Shown here in pieces: positions 27,252 through 36,161 of a DNA stretch of 64,000 bases; positions within the stretch are counted from its first letter, which is position 1; each line of letters starts with the position of its first letter. Where the stretch lies: contig CP133960.1 of the NCBI GenBank assembly GCA_036251875.1, forward strand, positions 558,001-622,000. Reading direction: 5' to 3'. The notes below the pieces were generated by a model. The model saw only the letters and a list, made by a program, of their open reading frames with translations. It made no database searches and was not told the DNA's origin. Source of the stretch: Orbaceae bacterium lpD02 (lineage in GTDB: Bacteria; Pseudomonadota; Gammaproteobacteria; Enterobacterales; Orbaceae). A program made the translations under genes and the position numbers.

Positions 27252-28787
27252 ATGAAAATGATAACAAAAACACAATTAATGGATTTTTTTTCTGATTTTG
27301 GTCGCAGCTTATTGCTACCTATTGCCATATTGGCTTTAACGGGCTTATTACTTGGACTATCGGCTGCATTATTACGAAGTGATATTCAAGATTTACTGCC
27401 ATTTTTAAAAAACAATATAATCCTTTATCTACTAAATACCGTCCGTGCCATATCAGGAAAAGCGTTTGAACTTATCCCGATTTTATTTGCTATCTCCGTG
27501 GCTTTTGGACTTGCCAAAAAAGAGAAAGAGATTGCCGCATTAGCTGGTTTTATCGGCTACTACATGATGCTATTTAGCGCCTCATTAATGATAAAAACTG
27601 ACCTTGCCGACACAAATGAAAGAATGCTAACGTCGGTTTTAGGGATAAACGACACTCTACAAATGGGCGCCGTGGCAGGAATGATAGCAGGAGTATTAAC
27701 CGCCTTTTTACACAATAAGTATTACAAAATACAATTTCCGATTGCGATAGCCTTCTTTGGCGGCAAACGCTTTGTTGCGATTGTTGTTATCATTTGGGCA
27801 TCGATACTCGGTCAAATACTGCCTTTTATCTGGGGACCGATTTCAATGGCGATTGAAGCCATTGGTACAACAATTAGTCATGCTGGTTATGTCGGCGTAT
27901 TTCTATTCGGTTTTCTTGAGCGCATATTAATTCCTACTGGCTTGCATCATATTATTAATCAATTATTTAGAACGACCATCGTTGGCGGATCGTATGGTGG
28001 GATTGACGGCACATTAAATGTTTTTATGGCTTACTTTGGTAAGGTCGATATTAATCAGTTAAAATCCTTTACTCAGTTTTTAGGCCAAGGAAAGATGCCA
28101 TTTATGATGTTTGGTTTGCCTGCGGCTGCTTACGCTATTTACCAAACGACACCTCAGAGTAAAAAAAACAAAGTCAAAGCACTTATGATTGCTGGCGCAG
28201 CGGCAGCGTTTGTTACAGGGATCACCGAGCCGATTGAATTTGCCTTCTTATTTATCGCCCCGATCTTATTTGTCTTCCATTCCATTATGGCGGGAATTTC
28301 ATTTGTGCTAATGAGCTTATTAGGTGTTGGTATTGGCAATACTGGCGGTGGTTTGATTGACTTTATACTCTATGGGGTATTAGTAAAAGAATCAAAATGG
28401 TATATGGTGGTTATTGTTGGTTTAATTTATGCACCGACCTATTATTTTATTTTTAAATGGTATTTGACTAAAAAACAAATTTCTATTGATACCAGCGATG
28501 ATGAACTTGACCATAAAAGCGCCAGCACAAGCAGCAACATTGATAATATTGAAGAATCAATTGAATCATTAATTATCAGTGGGTTAGGTGGAAGAGCAAA
28601 TATTGATGTTGTAAATAACTGTTTAACACGCTTACGCGTTGATATTATTGATAAAACCAAAGTCGATAGAGCCTTACTTAAAGCCACCGGCGCGCTAGGC
28701 TTTGTTGATAGCAGCGATACCCATATTCAAGTCATTTATGGTCCAAAAGTAGAAAAATTAGCCAGCTTAGTTAGAGATATTTTATAA
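27252..28787 (+). CDS. PTS alpha-glucoside EIICB transporter
   Basis: A 511-residue inner-membrane permease with domain order EIIC (about residues 10-415) then EIIB (about 430-511, phosphorylated C457 in NNCLTRLRVD), the glucose/maltose-type order and the reverse of treB here. The conserved segment TGITEPIEFAF in EIIC and LIPTGLHHIIN support the glucose superfamily (MalX/AglA-like). There is no EIIA domain, so Crr is the likely donor. GGAGG is 7 nt before the ATG. Together with the GH4 enzyme it forms an uptake-and-hydrolysis unit for alpha-glucosides; exact sugar unknown. Confidence 0.9.
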   Translation: MKMITKTQLMDFFSDFGRSLLLPIAILALTGLLLGLSAALLRSDIQDLLPFLKNNIILYLLNTVRAISGKAFELIPILFAISVAFGLAKKEKEIAALAGFIGYYMMLFSASLMIKTDLADTNERMLTSVLGINDTLQMGAVAGMIAGVLTAFLHNKYYKIQFPIAIAFFGGKRFVAIVVIIWASILGQILPFIWGPISMAIEAIGTTISHAGYVGVFLFGFLERILIPTGLHHIINQLFRTTIVGGSYGGIDGTLNVFMAYFGKVDINQLKSFTQFLGQGKMPFMMFGLPAAAYAIYQTTPQSKKNKVKALMIAGAAAAFVTGITEPIEFAFLFIAPILFVFHSIMAGISFVLMSLLGVGIGNTGGGLIDFILYGVLVKESKWYMVVIVGLIYAPTYYFIFKWYLTKKQISIDTSDDELDHKSASTSSNIDNIEESIESLIISGLGGRANIDVVNNCLTRLRVDIIDKTKVDRALLKATGALGFVDSSDTHIQVIYGPKVEKLASLVRDIL

Positions 28788-28873
28788 ATATTAAACACCT
28801 TATCACAAGCAAAGAAGACCGGTTGATTGTCTAATTTGGGAGGTAGATCGCATAGTTGGAAGATCATTAAATT

Positions 28874-28899
28874 AGTTCTGCGATGGAGATCGCAGAACT
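28874..28899. repeat. Dispersed hairpin repeat, copy 1
   Basis: A perfect 11-bp stem AGTTCTGCGAT / ATCGCAGAACT with a 4-nt loop, at the left border of the CDI region. The same stem with a different loop recurs at 35804-35831. A second small hairpin (CCCCAA / TTGGGG, 28917-28936) lies between it and the adjacent immunity gene. Confidence 0.65.
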
Positions 28900-28942
28900 G
28901 AGAATAACTATAATACCCCAAATGATTAGTTGGGGATTAAGT

Positions 28943-29314
28943 TTATACAGCTATTTTAGCTAATAGTTGATTAACCTTATCAGTATCTTCTGGATGTAAA
29001 GTGAGATATTTTTCACAGGCTAAGTAGACATACTGATAACAGGTCATTTCACTGACTATAACAGTATCTTCCTGTGCCGGAGGATAACCAATTGCAAAAA
29101 AAACACCTTCTTCAAAAACCATATCATCTAAAAAACCATCATATTCACAAGCGAAATGACAATATGCTCCATCAGTACTAAATCCTATACTTTGGACCAT
29201 ATAACCTACGACTTTTAAAAAATTATCATCTTCATATATTCGATCGAAATAGGATACAATAACTAAATTTAATCCTAAATCAACATCTGATTTGCTAAAT
29301 AATTCTTTTATCAT
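28943..29314 (-). CDS. Orphan CDI immunity protein (CdiI_3-like)
   Basis: A 123-residue cytoplasmic protein resembling the ribonuclease-toxin immunity family CdiI_3: GFSTDGAYCHFACEYDGFLD, then FEEGVFFAIG and a C-terminal helix region with ACEKYLTLHPED. Such proteins neutralise one cognate CdiA toxin. I prefer the ATG at 29314 with AGG 6 nt upstream; an ATG at 29326 overlaps the stop of the preceding cdiA fragment (ATGA). Its matching toxin is reduced to a roughly 26-residue tail, so it now acts, if at all, as an orphan antidote against siblings or neighbours. Family assignment is by memory of motifs. Confidence 0.65.
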   Translation of the reverse strand: MIKELFSKSDVDLGLNLVIVSYFDRIYEDDNFLKVVGYMVQSIGFSTDGAYCHFACEYDGFLDDMVFEEGVFFAIGYPPAQEDTVIVSEMTCYQYVYLACEKYLTLHPEDTDKVNQLLAKIAV

Positions 29315-29322
29315 AACAGGCC

Positions 29323-29590
29323 TCATTCTGAGTGAAAGTTTCTTACAGTACCAGTTAATTTATCAACATATATTCTAAATTTAACACCGCCAACAATCAC
29401 ACTAGCCTTATAGGTAACTTTAGTACCATTCTCTTCAAGAGTGACGTTGTTACCCGTTAAGTTAATCTCTTTTTTGGCAATAATATCACTGCCTTTAACA
29501 GTCAGGTTTTGACCGGCTTTAATCGTCACATTACCTTCAGTACTGCCCACAGTACTACTTTGGTAGCCTCGCTGGGTGTCGGAGGTGGTA
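29323..29590 (-). pseudogene. Scrap of a third cdiA fused to a toxin tail
   Basis: The leftward frame (open to 29598) encodes about 60 residues of the cdiA repeat region (DTQRGYQSSTVGSTEGNVTI, KKEINLTGNNVTLEEN), roughly 90% identical in DNA to the two large cdiA genes here, then switches abruptly to a new C-terminus (ASVIVGGVKFRIYVDKLTGT...) that ends 1 nt before the next immunity gene's frame. The upstream end is joined to an IS3-type transposase tail, whose reverse strand supplies the only ATG. It is a deletion product: repeat DNA recombined almost directly onto the end of a lost toxin. No secretion signal remains. Confidence 0.75.
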
Positions 29591-29690
29591 GAAGGCATTA
29601 TAAACTAGGATTTATTTCGCCTGCTGAATTTGAGTATAATTTATTAAAAACTGCCTAAAAGTGTCTCCAATTTTAGTTGACCGTTACAAT
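29590..29690 (+). mobile_element. 3' end of an IS3-type insertion sequence
   Basis: Rightward codons 29590-29658 read RRHYKLGFISPAEFEYNLLK and two more residues before TAA, the typical C-terminus of IS3-family OrfB transposases. The following TGTCTCCAATTTTAGTTGAC is a plausible right inverted repeat. The rest of the element is missing; the left side is replaced by cdiA repeat sequence, so the junction near 29587-29592 is a recombination or deletion scar. The exact right end is not determined. Confidence 0.6.
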
Positions 29691-29703
29691 ATTGTTATAT
29701 TTA

Positions 29704-29841
29704 TTAATTTATAATATTACATTGATAATAGAGTTTGTGATCATCTAATTCGTACTCTTTTCGATCAAAACTTGGATTATATAAATTAGCTAAATACAAA
29801 AATAATAAAATTTCCAAAATTTTTATTAAAAATTCTATTAT
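29704..29841 (-). pseudogene. Possible gene remnant
   Basis: A leftward open frame of 45 codons with no ATG and no ribosome site, just after the CdiI_2-type gene. The last part (NLYNPSFDRKEYELDDHKLY) looks protein-like and could be the tail of another immunity gene; the front is low-complexity Ile/Leu. Weak evidence. Confidence 0.2.
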
Positions 29842-29859
29842 TTATTAAATAAATGCACG

Positions 29860-30159
29860 TCAACTACGTAAAATCAACAGGATATGCAATAACCAATCTT
29901 TACTAGATGGCCACTCATTCAGGTAATAATAATTACAATCGATATCATCTAATATAATTTTTTGCAATTCTTTTTCATCAAATGAAGAATCAATTAATGA
30001 CTGAATTTCTTTTATTATTTCTTGTTGTTCTTCATCTGTTTCTGTATTTTTATAAGCTAATAAAGCTTCTTTTTCTCCACCAAAGATTTCTTCAAAATAT
30101 TGGTTCAAATAACATCTCAAATAGTAAGACAATGCAGGATATTTTTCTCTTGCAATCAT
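29860..30159 (-). CDS. Orphan CDI immunity protein (CdiI_2-like)
   Basis: A 99-residue cytoplasmic protein matching the CdiI_2 immunity family: it opens with YPALSYYLRCYLNQYFEEIF, has a charged middle and ends with CNYYYLNEWPSSKDWLLHIL. Its ATG overlaps the TGA of a toxin tail (30156-30159, ATGA), the usual toxin-immunity coupling. Because the toxin is reduced to about 40 codons, this is an orphan module whose protein could still protect the cell. Confidence 0.75.
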   Translation of the reverse strand: MIAREKYPALSYYLRCYLNQYFEEIFGGEKEALLAYKNTETDEEQQEIIKEIQSLIDSSFDEKELQKIILDDIDCNYYYLNEWPSSKDWLLHILLILRS

Positions 30160-30278
30160 GGTGTTGGGTACCCCGTAGTAATTCTATAACCAGTAGGCAT
30201 TGAAGGATCTCTTGGGATACCCCCTGCATCTTGCATAGCTTTAAGATATTGTGCATCCGACCAATATGCATCACACTG
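30156..30278 (-). pseudogene. Tail of a CdiA toxin domain
   Basis: A 40-codon leftward frame with no start codon, bounded upstream by TAA. It reads AYWSDAQYLKAMQDAGGIPR then a Pro/Thr-rich end (GYRITTGYPTP), a convincing toxin C-terminus, and its TGA overlaps the following immunity gene's ATG. Everything upstream of the last 40 codons is gone. I do not know the toxin's activity. Confidence 0.6.
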
Positions 30279-30356
30279 TTATAAACAGTCTAGGGCTGGG
30301 AATAAATAGAAACAAGATCCCTATTCTTGGTTAGAGTAGGAATTTCAAGTAATACG

Positions 30357-30809
30357 TTAAATCAAGATTGTTTCAATATCATTATTAATAAAATTGATCA
30401 GAATACTATCATCGTTTAGCTCAATATGATCAATATATTCACTAAATGACAAACTTTTGTATTCTATTAATGTATTAATTTGCAATATAACAACATCCAC
30501 CTCACATACGATAAAAATATATTTTTCTGAAAAATAAAAATCATAGAAAAAAGACGTTAATGATATTGTTTGTGATATTTCATTTTTAGATACATCCCAG
30601 AAGCCAACAGACTGATCTATTCCAATAGCAATTACGTTCCCTATTTCTTTGACTATTGGATCTATTTCACTTTGAGCAGAAAATCTTAGTACACTTAATT
30701 CGTTATAAACTAAAAAATAAAAATAACGAGCATATTCTGGTTTATGAAAAAGAATTGGTAGTTGACTATCATCAAATTCTTTATTATCTATTTTTATCAA
30801 ATTAATCAC
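30357..30809 (-). CDS. Immunity gene of the truncated second cdiA
   Basis: A 150-residue acidic, beta-rich cytoplasmic protein with no recognised family. It starts with GTG overlapping the toxin's TGA by four bases (GTGA, 30806-30809), so it is translationally coupled to the toxin end of the truncated cdiA. By position it should neutralise that toxin (residues about 1514-1622 of the upstream protein). Runs of bulky hydrophobics (SFFYDFYFSEKYIFIVCEVD) suggest a packed beta sandwich or half-propeller, not a membrane protein. Confidence 0.65.
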   Translation of the reverse strand: MINLIKIDNKEFDDSQLPILFHKPEYARYFYFLVYNELSVLRFSAQSEIDPIVKEIGNVIAIGIDQSVGFWDVSKNEISQTISLTSFFYDFYFSEKYIFIVCEVDVVILQINTLIEYKSLSFSEYIDHIELNDDSILINFINNDIETILI

Positions 30810-33800
30810 TTAATACCCCCCGATAATTTTGGAATTAAGGTTGTAACTTTTGGTGTTGCATTTAAGTTACCATTAGGGTAGAAGAAACTCACTTGAATAG
30901 CTCCTTTATCTGAAACATTCATTGACTTAGTTATTGTTGTCCCAAAATTATTTGATTTCTGTGAAACAATAGTTCCTTCACCGGCTGCCTTATTAAATAT
31001 AGAAACTAATTGTTGTTCTGTTTTTATCCCAAGTGTATTTAAATCTTTTAAGTTTTGCGCGGAACGCTGAACATTATGAGCGTTTCCAGTCGTTACCCTA
31101 CCAAAGAAATAGTCAAATTTATTAGGATCAACATTATAGCCTTGTGGGGCTATTGTACCCTTTCCAACCTCGCCAGCAATTTCCCCGCCTATATTATTCG
31201 GCTTATTAGCCGTTGTCGAGGTTCCTTTTCCAATGCTATTAACTGGTGGTTTGGTTCCTGTTGCTTCTTCTACTACTTTAGGTCCTACAATGGCAGCGGC
31301 TGCGGCCATTGCCGTATTGCTCACTCTTTCCCAAAAAACTAAATTTCGAGATGTTTCTATGCTAAACCCATAATTTTCAGTCAATTGCTGAGCTTTCCAT
31401 TCTCGATAAGCCTCTACATCTTTTAAAGCTAAATCAAACTCTAATGAATTTATCTCTTTATAACCATCATACTGATCTTTATACTGACTTTGCAAATAAT
31501 GATAATAAGGGTCATTTTTATCTAACTTACCATCATAAGACTCACCTGCCAACTTGAGATCTTTTCTTAATGTCCCGCATTGTTCTGAACTTAGATTTTG
31601 GCAAGCATCCTTCAATGCAAGATTTAGTTCTTCGCTTTTTTTATTCAGTTCGTTAATAGCCGCCTGCGCTTTTTCCTTGTCTTCCGCTGACAAATAAGGA
31701 AGTTGTCGCTCAAGGTCAGTCTTAACTTTATCCTCTGATGCATTTAAATAGTTATTCTCAACTGCATTTTTACTGCCTGCAACTGCGGTACCCGCATCGG
31801 CAATGCTTCCACTTCCTGCTGCAACAGCTAGGCCGCTGGCTAATTGAGCTAAGGCGCTGATATTTTCTTTTTCAGCTTGGGTTAAGTCTCTAGGATCTCG
31901 ATCATCATACAGTGTTTTACGAATATATTCAGCTGCAGCTTCGCCCGAAGCGGCACCAATCCCGCCGGCTAATGCTGAATTACCTTGTGCTGCGGCAACC
32001 GCGGCACCGAGTATTGCATGGGCGATTAGGTTAGCATTAGGGTCATCCATTTTCCATTTGTCTTCTTTTGAATCATAATGACCTGTTTGCTTTTTAATCT
32101 GCTCTGCTAAATAAGGCGCACTGGCTCCCGCAAGCCCACCAGTAATATCGCCTGTAACAAGGCCACTAATAATGGCGGTTGCCGCATCAATCCCTTTGCT
32201 AACGCTGCTACCCATTCCGCCATTAGTTTTGCCTTTTTCTTGGTTGTTTTTGAGTTGAGTATCAACCGCACTATAGTAAAAGCCGTCTTTATCACTTTTA
32301 TAAAAATCATCTAACGAAATTTTTTCCTTATCTTCCTTAGATAATTTATCGTATACTTTTTTCGCTTCCGCTTTAGCTAGCTCATCTTTATTCTTATCAA
32401 CCTCGTTTTGCGCCTGTATGCGGTCATATTTATTGACCACATCTTTCGCCTGGGCGGCAATATCTTTGACAAGGTCAAGGGTGTCCATACGGTCTTGCTC
32501 TTTTTGTTTATCAAAGATTTGCCCCAGTGGGTTGTTAGCATTGTCAGTGTTACGGCTTAATTCATCAACGTTTTGCTGCTGCTCATCTTGATTACGTACC
32601 ACTAAGCTGCCTTCTTCCACCGCTGATTTGGTGGTACTAGAGGCTTTGCCGTCATTATGGTAAACCGATGGCATCCCTCCAGTTGCTTGATACTCATCAC
32701 CCTTACTAACACCAACACTGATTGACACATGGTCAACATTAAAATCCGCTTTGTTTTCGATATTTTCAAAACTAATGGTGCCCGTATCGAGTTTGTTTTT
32801 CGATTTATCATCGGCGGTTGAGGCAATTACCGCCCCTTTAAGGTCAGTATTATTGCCAACTGTCACATCAAAGCCACCTTTACCGGCAAAAACACCGGAC
32901 TGGTCAGTGACACTCGCCCAGTTACTTTCCATTTCTGTTTTGCTTATTGAGACATTAACATCAACATTATTACTGCCGTAAGTATAACTACCGCTTATTG
33001 AGGTTGATAATTTGTCATAATCGTAGTTGTCAGTGTCTTGCAGAGACTCAATATTTAGGTTATTGCCCACATCCAGTTTAACACTATCACCTTTTAGCTG
33101 CCCGCCGATTAAGTTGGTATCATTGCCGGTTTTAACCGTCAGGTTTTTACCAGCATCAACGACGCCTTCGCTCCAGGCGCTACCATCGGCATTTTCACGC
33201 TCACGGCTAAAGTTGGCATTACCACTAAATTTTAGCCCGGTTTCCTTTGAACCGAAGGTGAGCCCAAGACCGAAACTGCCGCCATAGCTTTTTTCATCTT
33301 TATCGCTATGCTGGGTATTGACTGCGCCAATAAGGTTAACGTCATGCCCTGCCTCAAGGCTGATATCTTGACCCGCTTTAACTTCACTGCCTTTAACGGT
33401 GATATCACCACCCTTGTTTTGCTCATTACCAGTCGCTGTGATAGTGATATTATCACCGGCTGATACGCCGCTGCCCATCACGCTATGCTCTTCTCGATTT
33501 TCAATGCGTTCGGTTTTTTGCGTGCCAACCGACACACTCACGCCAATTGAGGCTTGACTCTCTCCTTTGTCATTTTTAAGTTGTGAATCTTCTATTGCTT
33601 GAATAGCGGTTAAGCCGGCTTTAATCGATTGCAGTGCAAGTAATTTATCATTATCTTTCTTTTTCGCTTGTTCAACCGCTTTACCTGCTTCATACACATC
33701 CGCAGCCGTACCGGTCATGGCAAGCGTTAAGCCTGATTTTTCGTACTCATACTCTTCTTTATAGGTAATTTTAGCATCATTCTCTTCTAGCGTGACGTTG

Positions 33801-35674
33801 TTACCGGTTAAGTTAATCTCTTTTTTGGCAATAATATCGCTGCCTTTAACTGTCAGGTCTTGACCGGCTTTAATCGTCACATTACCTTCCGTACTGCCCA
33901 CCGTGCTACTTTGGTAGCCTTGCTGGGTGTCGGTGGTGGTGGTCGACTCTTTTTCTTTACCATAGGTAAAGCCAATGCCGCCGCTACTCATTAACCCTGA
34001 GGTTTTAGTGGTGGTGTTCTCTTTTTGATAGTAAGACTCTTCACCACTATTAATCACCACATTGTTGCCAGCACTCAAATTAATATCATTGCTGCCAACC
34101 ACTTGACTACCGGTCACAGTAATATCTTTTTTCGCATTTAAATCAATGGTTTTACCACTTAATGAGCTGCCTGTTTGCACAGTATTATCAACATTTAAAT
34201 CATAGATATTTGTCGTTTTAGAGAAGGTACTTTTGCTAACCACCACTAAATGGGCATCCACTTTTCGATTGGATGACTGCGAATTAATATTAATATTATT
34301 TGCCGCTAAGCCTAGCGCATTATCGGCATTAACGGTTGAGGCGGTAACATTGATATCGCTGCCCGCTTTAAGGTTAATATTGCCTTGGCTATAAATTTCA
34401 CTGCCCACCACATGGTCGACATCCGATTTGACGTAGTTGGTACGACTGGCAATATACTCCTGTTTATCACGTGTATTAACGCTGCCAAGGTTAATATTAT
34501 TACCCGCATCAAGTGTGATACTGCCATCTTTATCTTGATTAATAAGTAACGCGCCGGCGGTATTAATATCATGACCGGCCTTAATCACCATATCACCGTT
34601 TTTAACGCTGACGCTTGAAGTGCGATCAATGACGGTTTTAATATCATGACCTTGCTTGGTTTCACGCTCAGCCGTGCGCGTTGTGGTAATCAAATTAACA
34701 TCATTACCCGCTGTTAAGCTGAGTTTTGAGTCAGCTGAGATGCTGCCATTTGATAAAATAGAGTCGACAGCATTTAATGCAACGCTTGCACCTGATAGGC
34801 TGCCTTGGTTATGTATTGTATTCGCCGAGATAGCCAGTTGATCTTTCGCCGCAATCGCCCCTGATGAACGAATATCGGCATCACTGCTTATTACTACATT
34901 TTTAGCCGACACGAGTGCACCGGCACTGGTGACTTGAGGGCGATTAACAATGTAGACTTGCGGCACTAATACTTCGATATCTTGCCCATCGACGGTCACG
35001 GTTTTACTCACCATCCAGACCATGTCTGAGGTGAGCAGCTTCATCTGTTCATCCGTTAAGGCCACCCCAATTCGCACGCCATAAGTATTGGCAAATTCAG
35101 CCCCAGCATTCATGAGGTTTTTATACTGCTCCATGTCACTGCTGTAATCACCTAAATAGCGTTGCCCGGTTAAGGCAATAATCTGATCTTTGATTAATTG
35201 TTGTTCATAATAACCATCACCTAGGCGTTTTTGGGTGTTATTGGGATCGTTTTTAATCTGCTTAAGCATATAGTCCGAGCTAAGCCACTCTTGTTTATTG
35301 GTAAAACGTGAGTCAGTTTCAATTAAGTAATTGCTTTGCGGATCTTTGTTTATTTTGTATAAGCTACTGTTCGGTAACGCGGTATTGGGTTTTATGGTGC
35401 TGATACTTAAGTTAGGATCAACCTCAGTGCGTTCACTCGGATTAAGCGTAGTGCTCGACACTGATGTATTTTCTTTAATCGTTGATAGGCCTAAATCAAT
35501 TGCAGATATTTCATCAAGTGGGTTATAAGCATAGGAATCACGGCGGTTATAATGCCGCCCTTTTTTAGCATAATAGTCATATTGATAATAACGCGTACCG
35601 GTAGTCACTATTTTGTGTATTGAATCAACAGTATTAGTTAGATGCTCAACCATAAGACAGGAAGAACCCTGCAC
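30806..35674 (-). pseudogene. cdiA: 5'-truncated second CdiA with distinct toxin end
   Basis: 1,622 codons without the ESPR signal peptide or the two-partner-secretion domain; the frame opens just after a TGA at about 35695, and the only nearby start is a GTG at 35674 without a ribosome site. The remainder is normal CdiA: receptor-region block (LSSDYMLKQIKNDPNN), filamentous-haemagglutinin repeats, pretoxin region, VENN at 1305-1308, then a 314-residue C-terminus unlike the first cdiA's. This includes an alanine-rich hydrophobic segment (TAMAAAAAIVGPKV, a likely entry helix) and a terminal module with FDYFFGRVTTGNAHNVQRSA. It cannot be exported as such and best fits a silent cassette for recombination into cdiA. 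Middle third nearly identical to cdiA. Confidence 0.88.
32760..33973. repeat. 1.2-kb direct repeat, copy A (in truncated cdiA)
   Basis: About 1,214 bp match 37828-39041 (offset 5,068) with one difference seen by eye (G at 33917, A at 38985). Flanking cdiA sequence on both sides diverges into a mosaic of similar and dissimilar blocks. Such identity within otherwise diverged paralogues points to a recent duplication or gene conversion. Confidence 0.88.
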
Positions 35675-35803
35675 ATTCTCATTAAAATTGCCGACTCAAT
35701 TGTAGTGTCATTCGAGCATCGCTTATCGAGTTTTTATCATACCGCTAAGTTTCTCTCCAATAAAAGCATACCGTTACATCACATAGTGGGTAAATAATTA
35801 GTT

Positions 35804-35831
35804 CAGTTCTGCGAGGCAGTTCGCAGAACTG
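35804..35831. repeat. Dispersed hairpin repeat, copy 2
   Basis: An 11-bp stem CAGTTCTGCGA / TCGCAGAACTG with a 6-nt loop, 20 bp beyond the stop of the cdiI gene and before the truncated cdiA. It shares its stem with 28874-28899, so the two copies bracket the orphan cassette region. The remaining bases in 35675-35850 show no gene. Confidence 0.65.
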
Positions 35832-35850
35832 ACTATTTCATATTTTTATT

Positions 35851-36153
35851 TTAATTTTGAATAACGAATGAAACTAATAATTTATTATCGGTAAATTGAT
35901 TCAAATAACTTCTTGATTCTTCTATACCACTCAACACACTAGTTCCATCATAAGACCAACTAGCATATGCATATACTATATTTCCTGAAGTATCTTTTTC
36001 ATATATATCCCCTCCCAAAATAAGTAGATTTGTTTTCAAAAATAACTCTAAAGCATACTCTATTTCATTTATTGGTAAAACTGCCTCATTAATACCAATG
36101 CTCTTTAAACTATTACCGCATCTTGCATACAACTCAAAAATTTGATTAATCAT
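35851..36153 (-). CDS. cdiI: CdiI immunity protein (Imm40-like)
   Basis: A 100-residue cytoplasmic protein 8 nt after cdiA, with AGGA 7 nt before its ATG. The block AVLPINEIEYALELF followed by LILGGDIY and a tryptophan-containing YASWSYDG resembles the Imm40 immunity family, whose members guard against polymorphic toxins. By position it should bind and neutralise the C-terminal toxin of the full-length cdiA. Family call is from motif memory. Confidence 0.72.
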   Translation of the reverse strand: MINQIFELYARCGNSLKSIGINEAVLPINEIEYALELFLKTNLLILGGDIYEKDTSGNIVYAYASWSYDGTSVLSGIEESRSYLNQFTDNKLLVSFVIQN

Positions 36154-36161
36154 TTTTTATC

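Noticed and set aside
32751-33456. Several open frames on the opposite strand or other frame within the cdiA genes, repeated at 37843-38524
   Set aside because: They recur in both copies only because the cdiA DNA is duplicated; they have no ribosome sites and are shadows of cdiA.
35800-35835. Inverted repeats near the CDI genes as a CRISPR array
   Set aside because: Only two copies nearly 7 kb apart, with no regular spacers and no cas genes.
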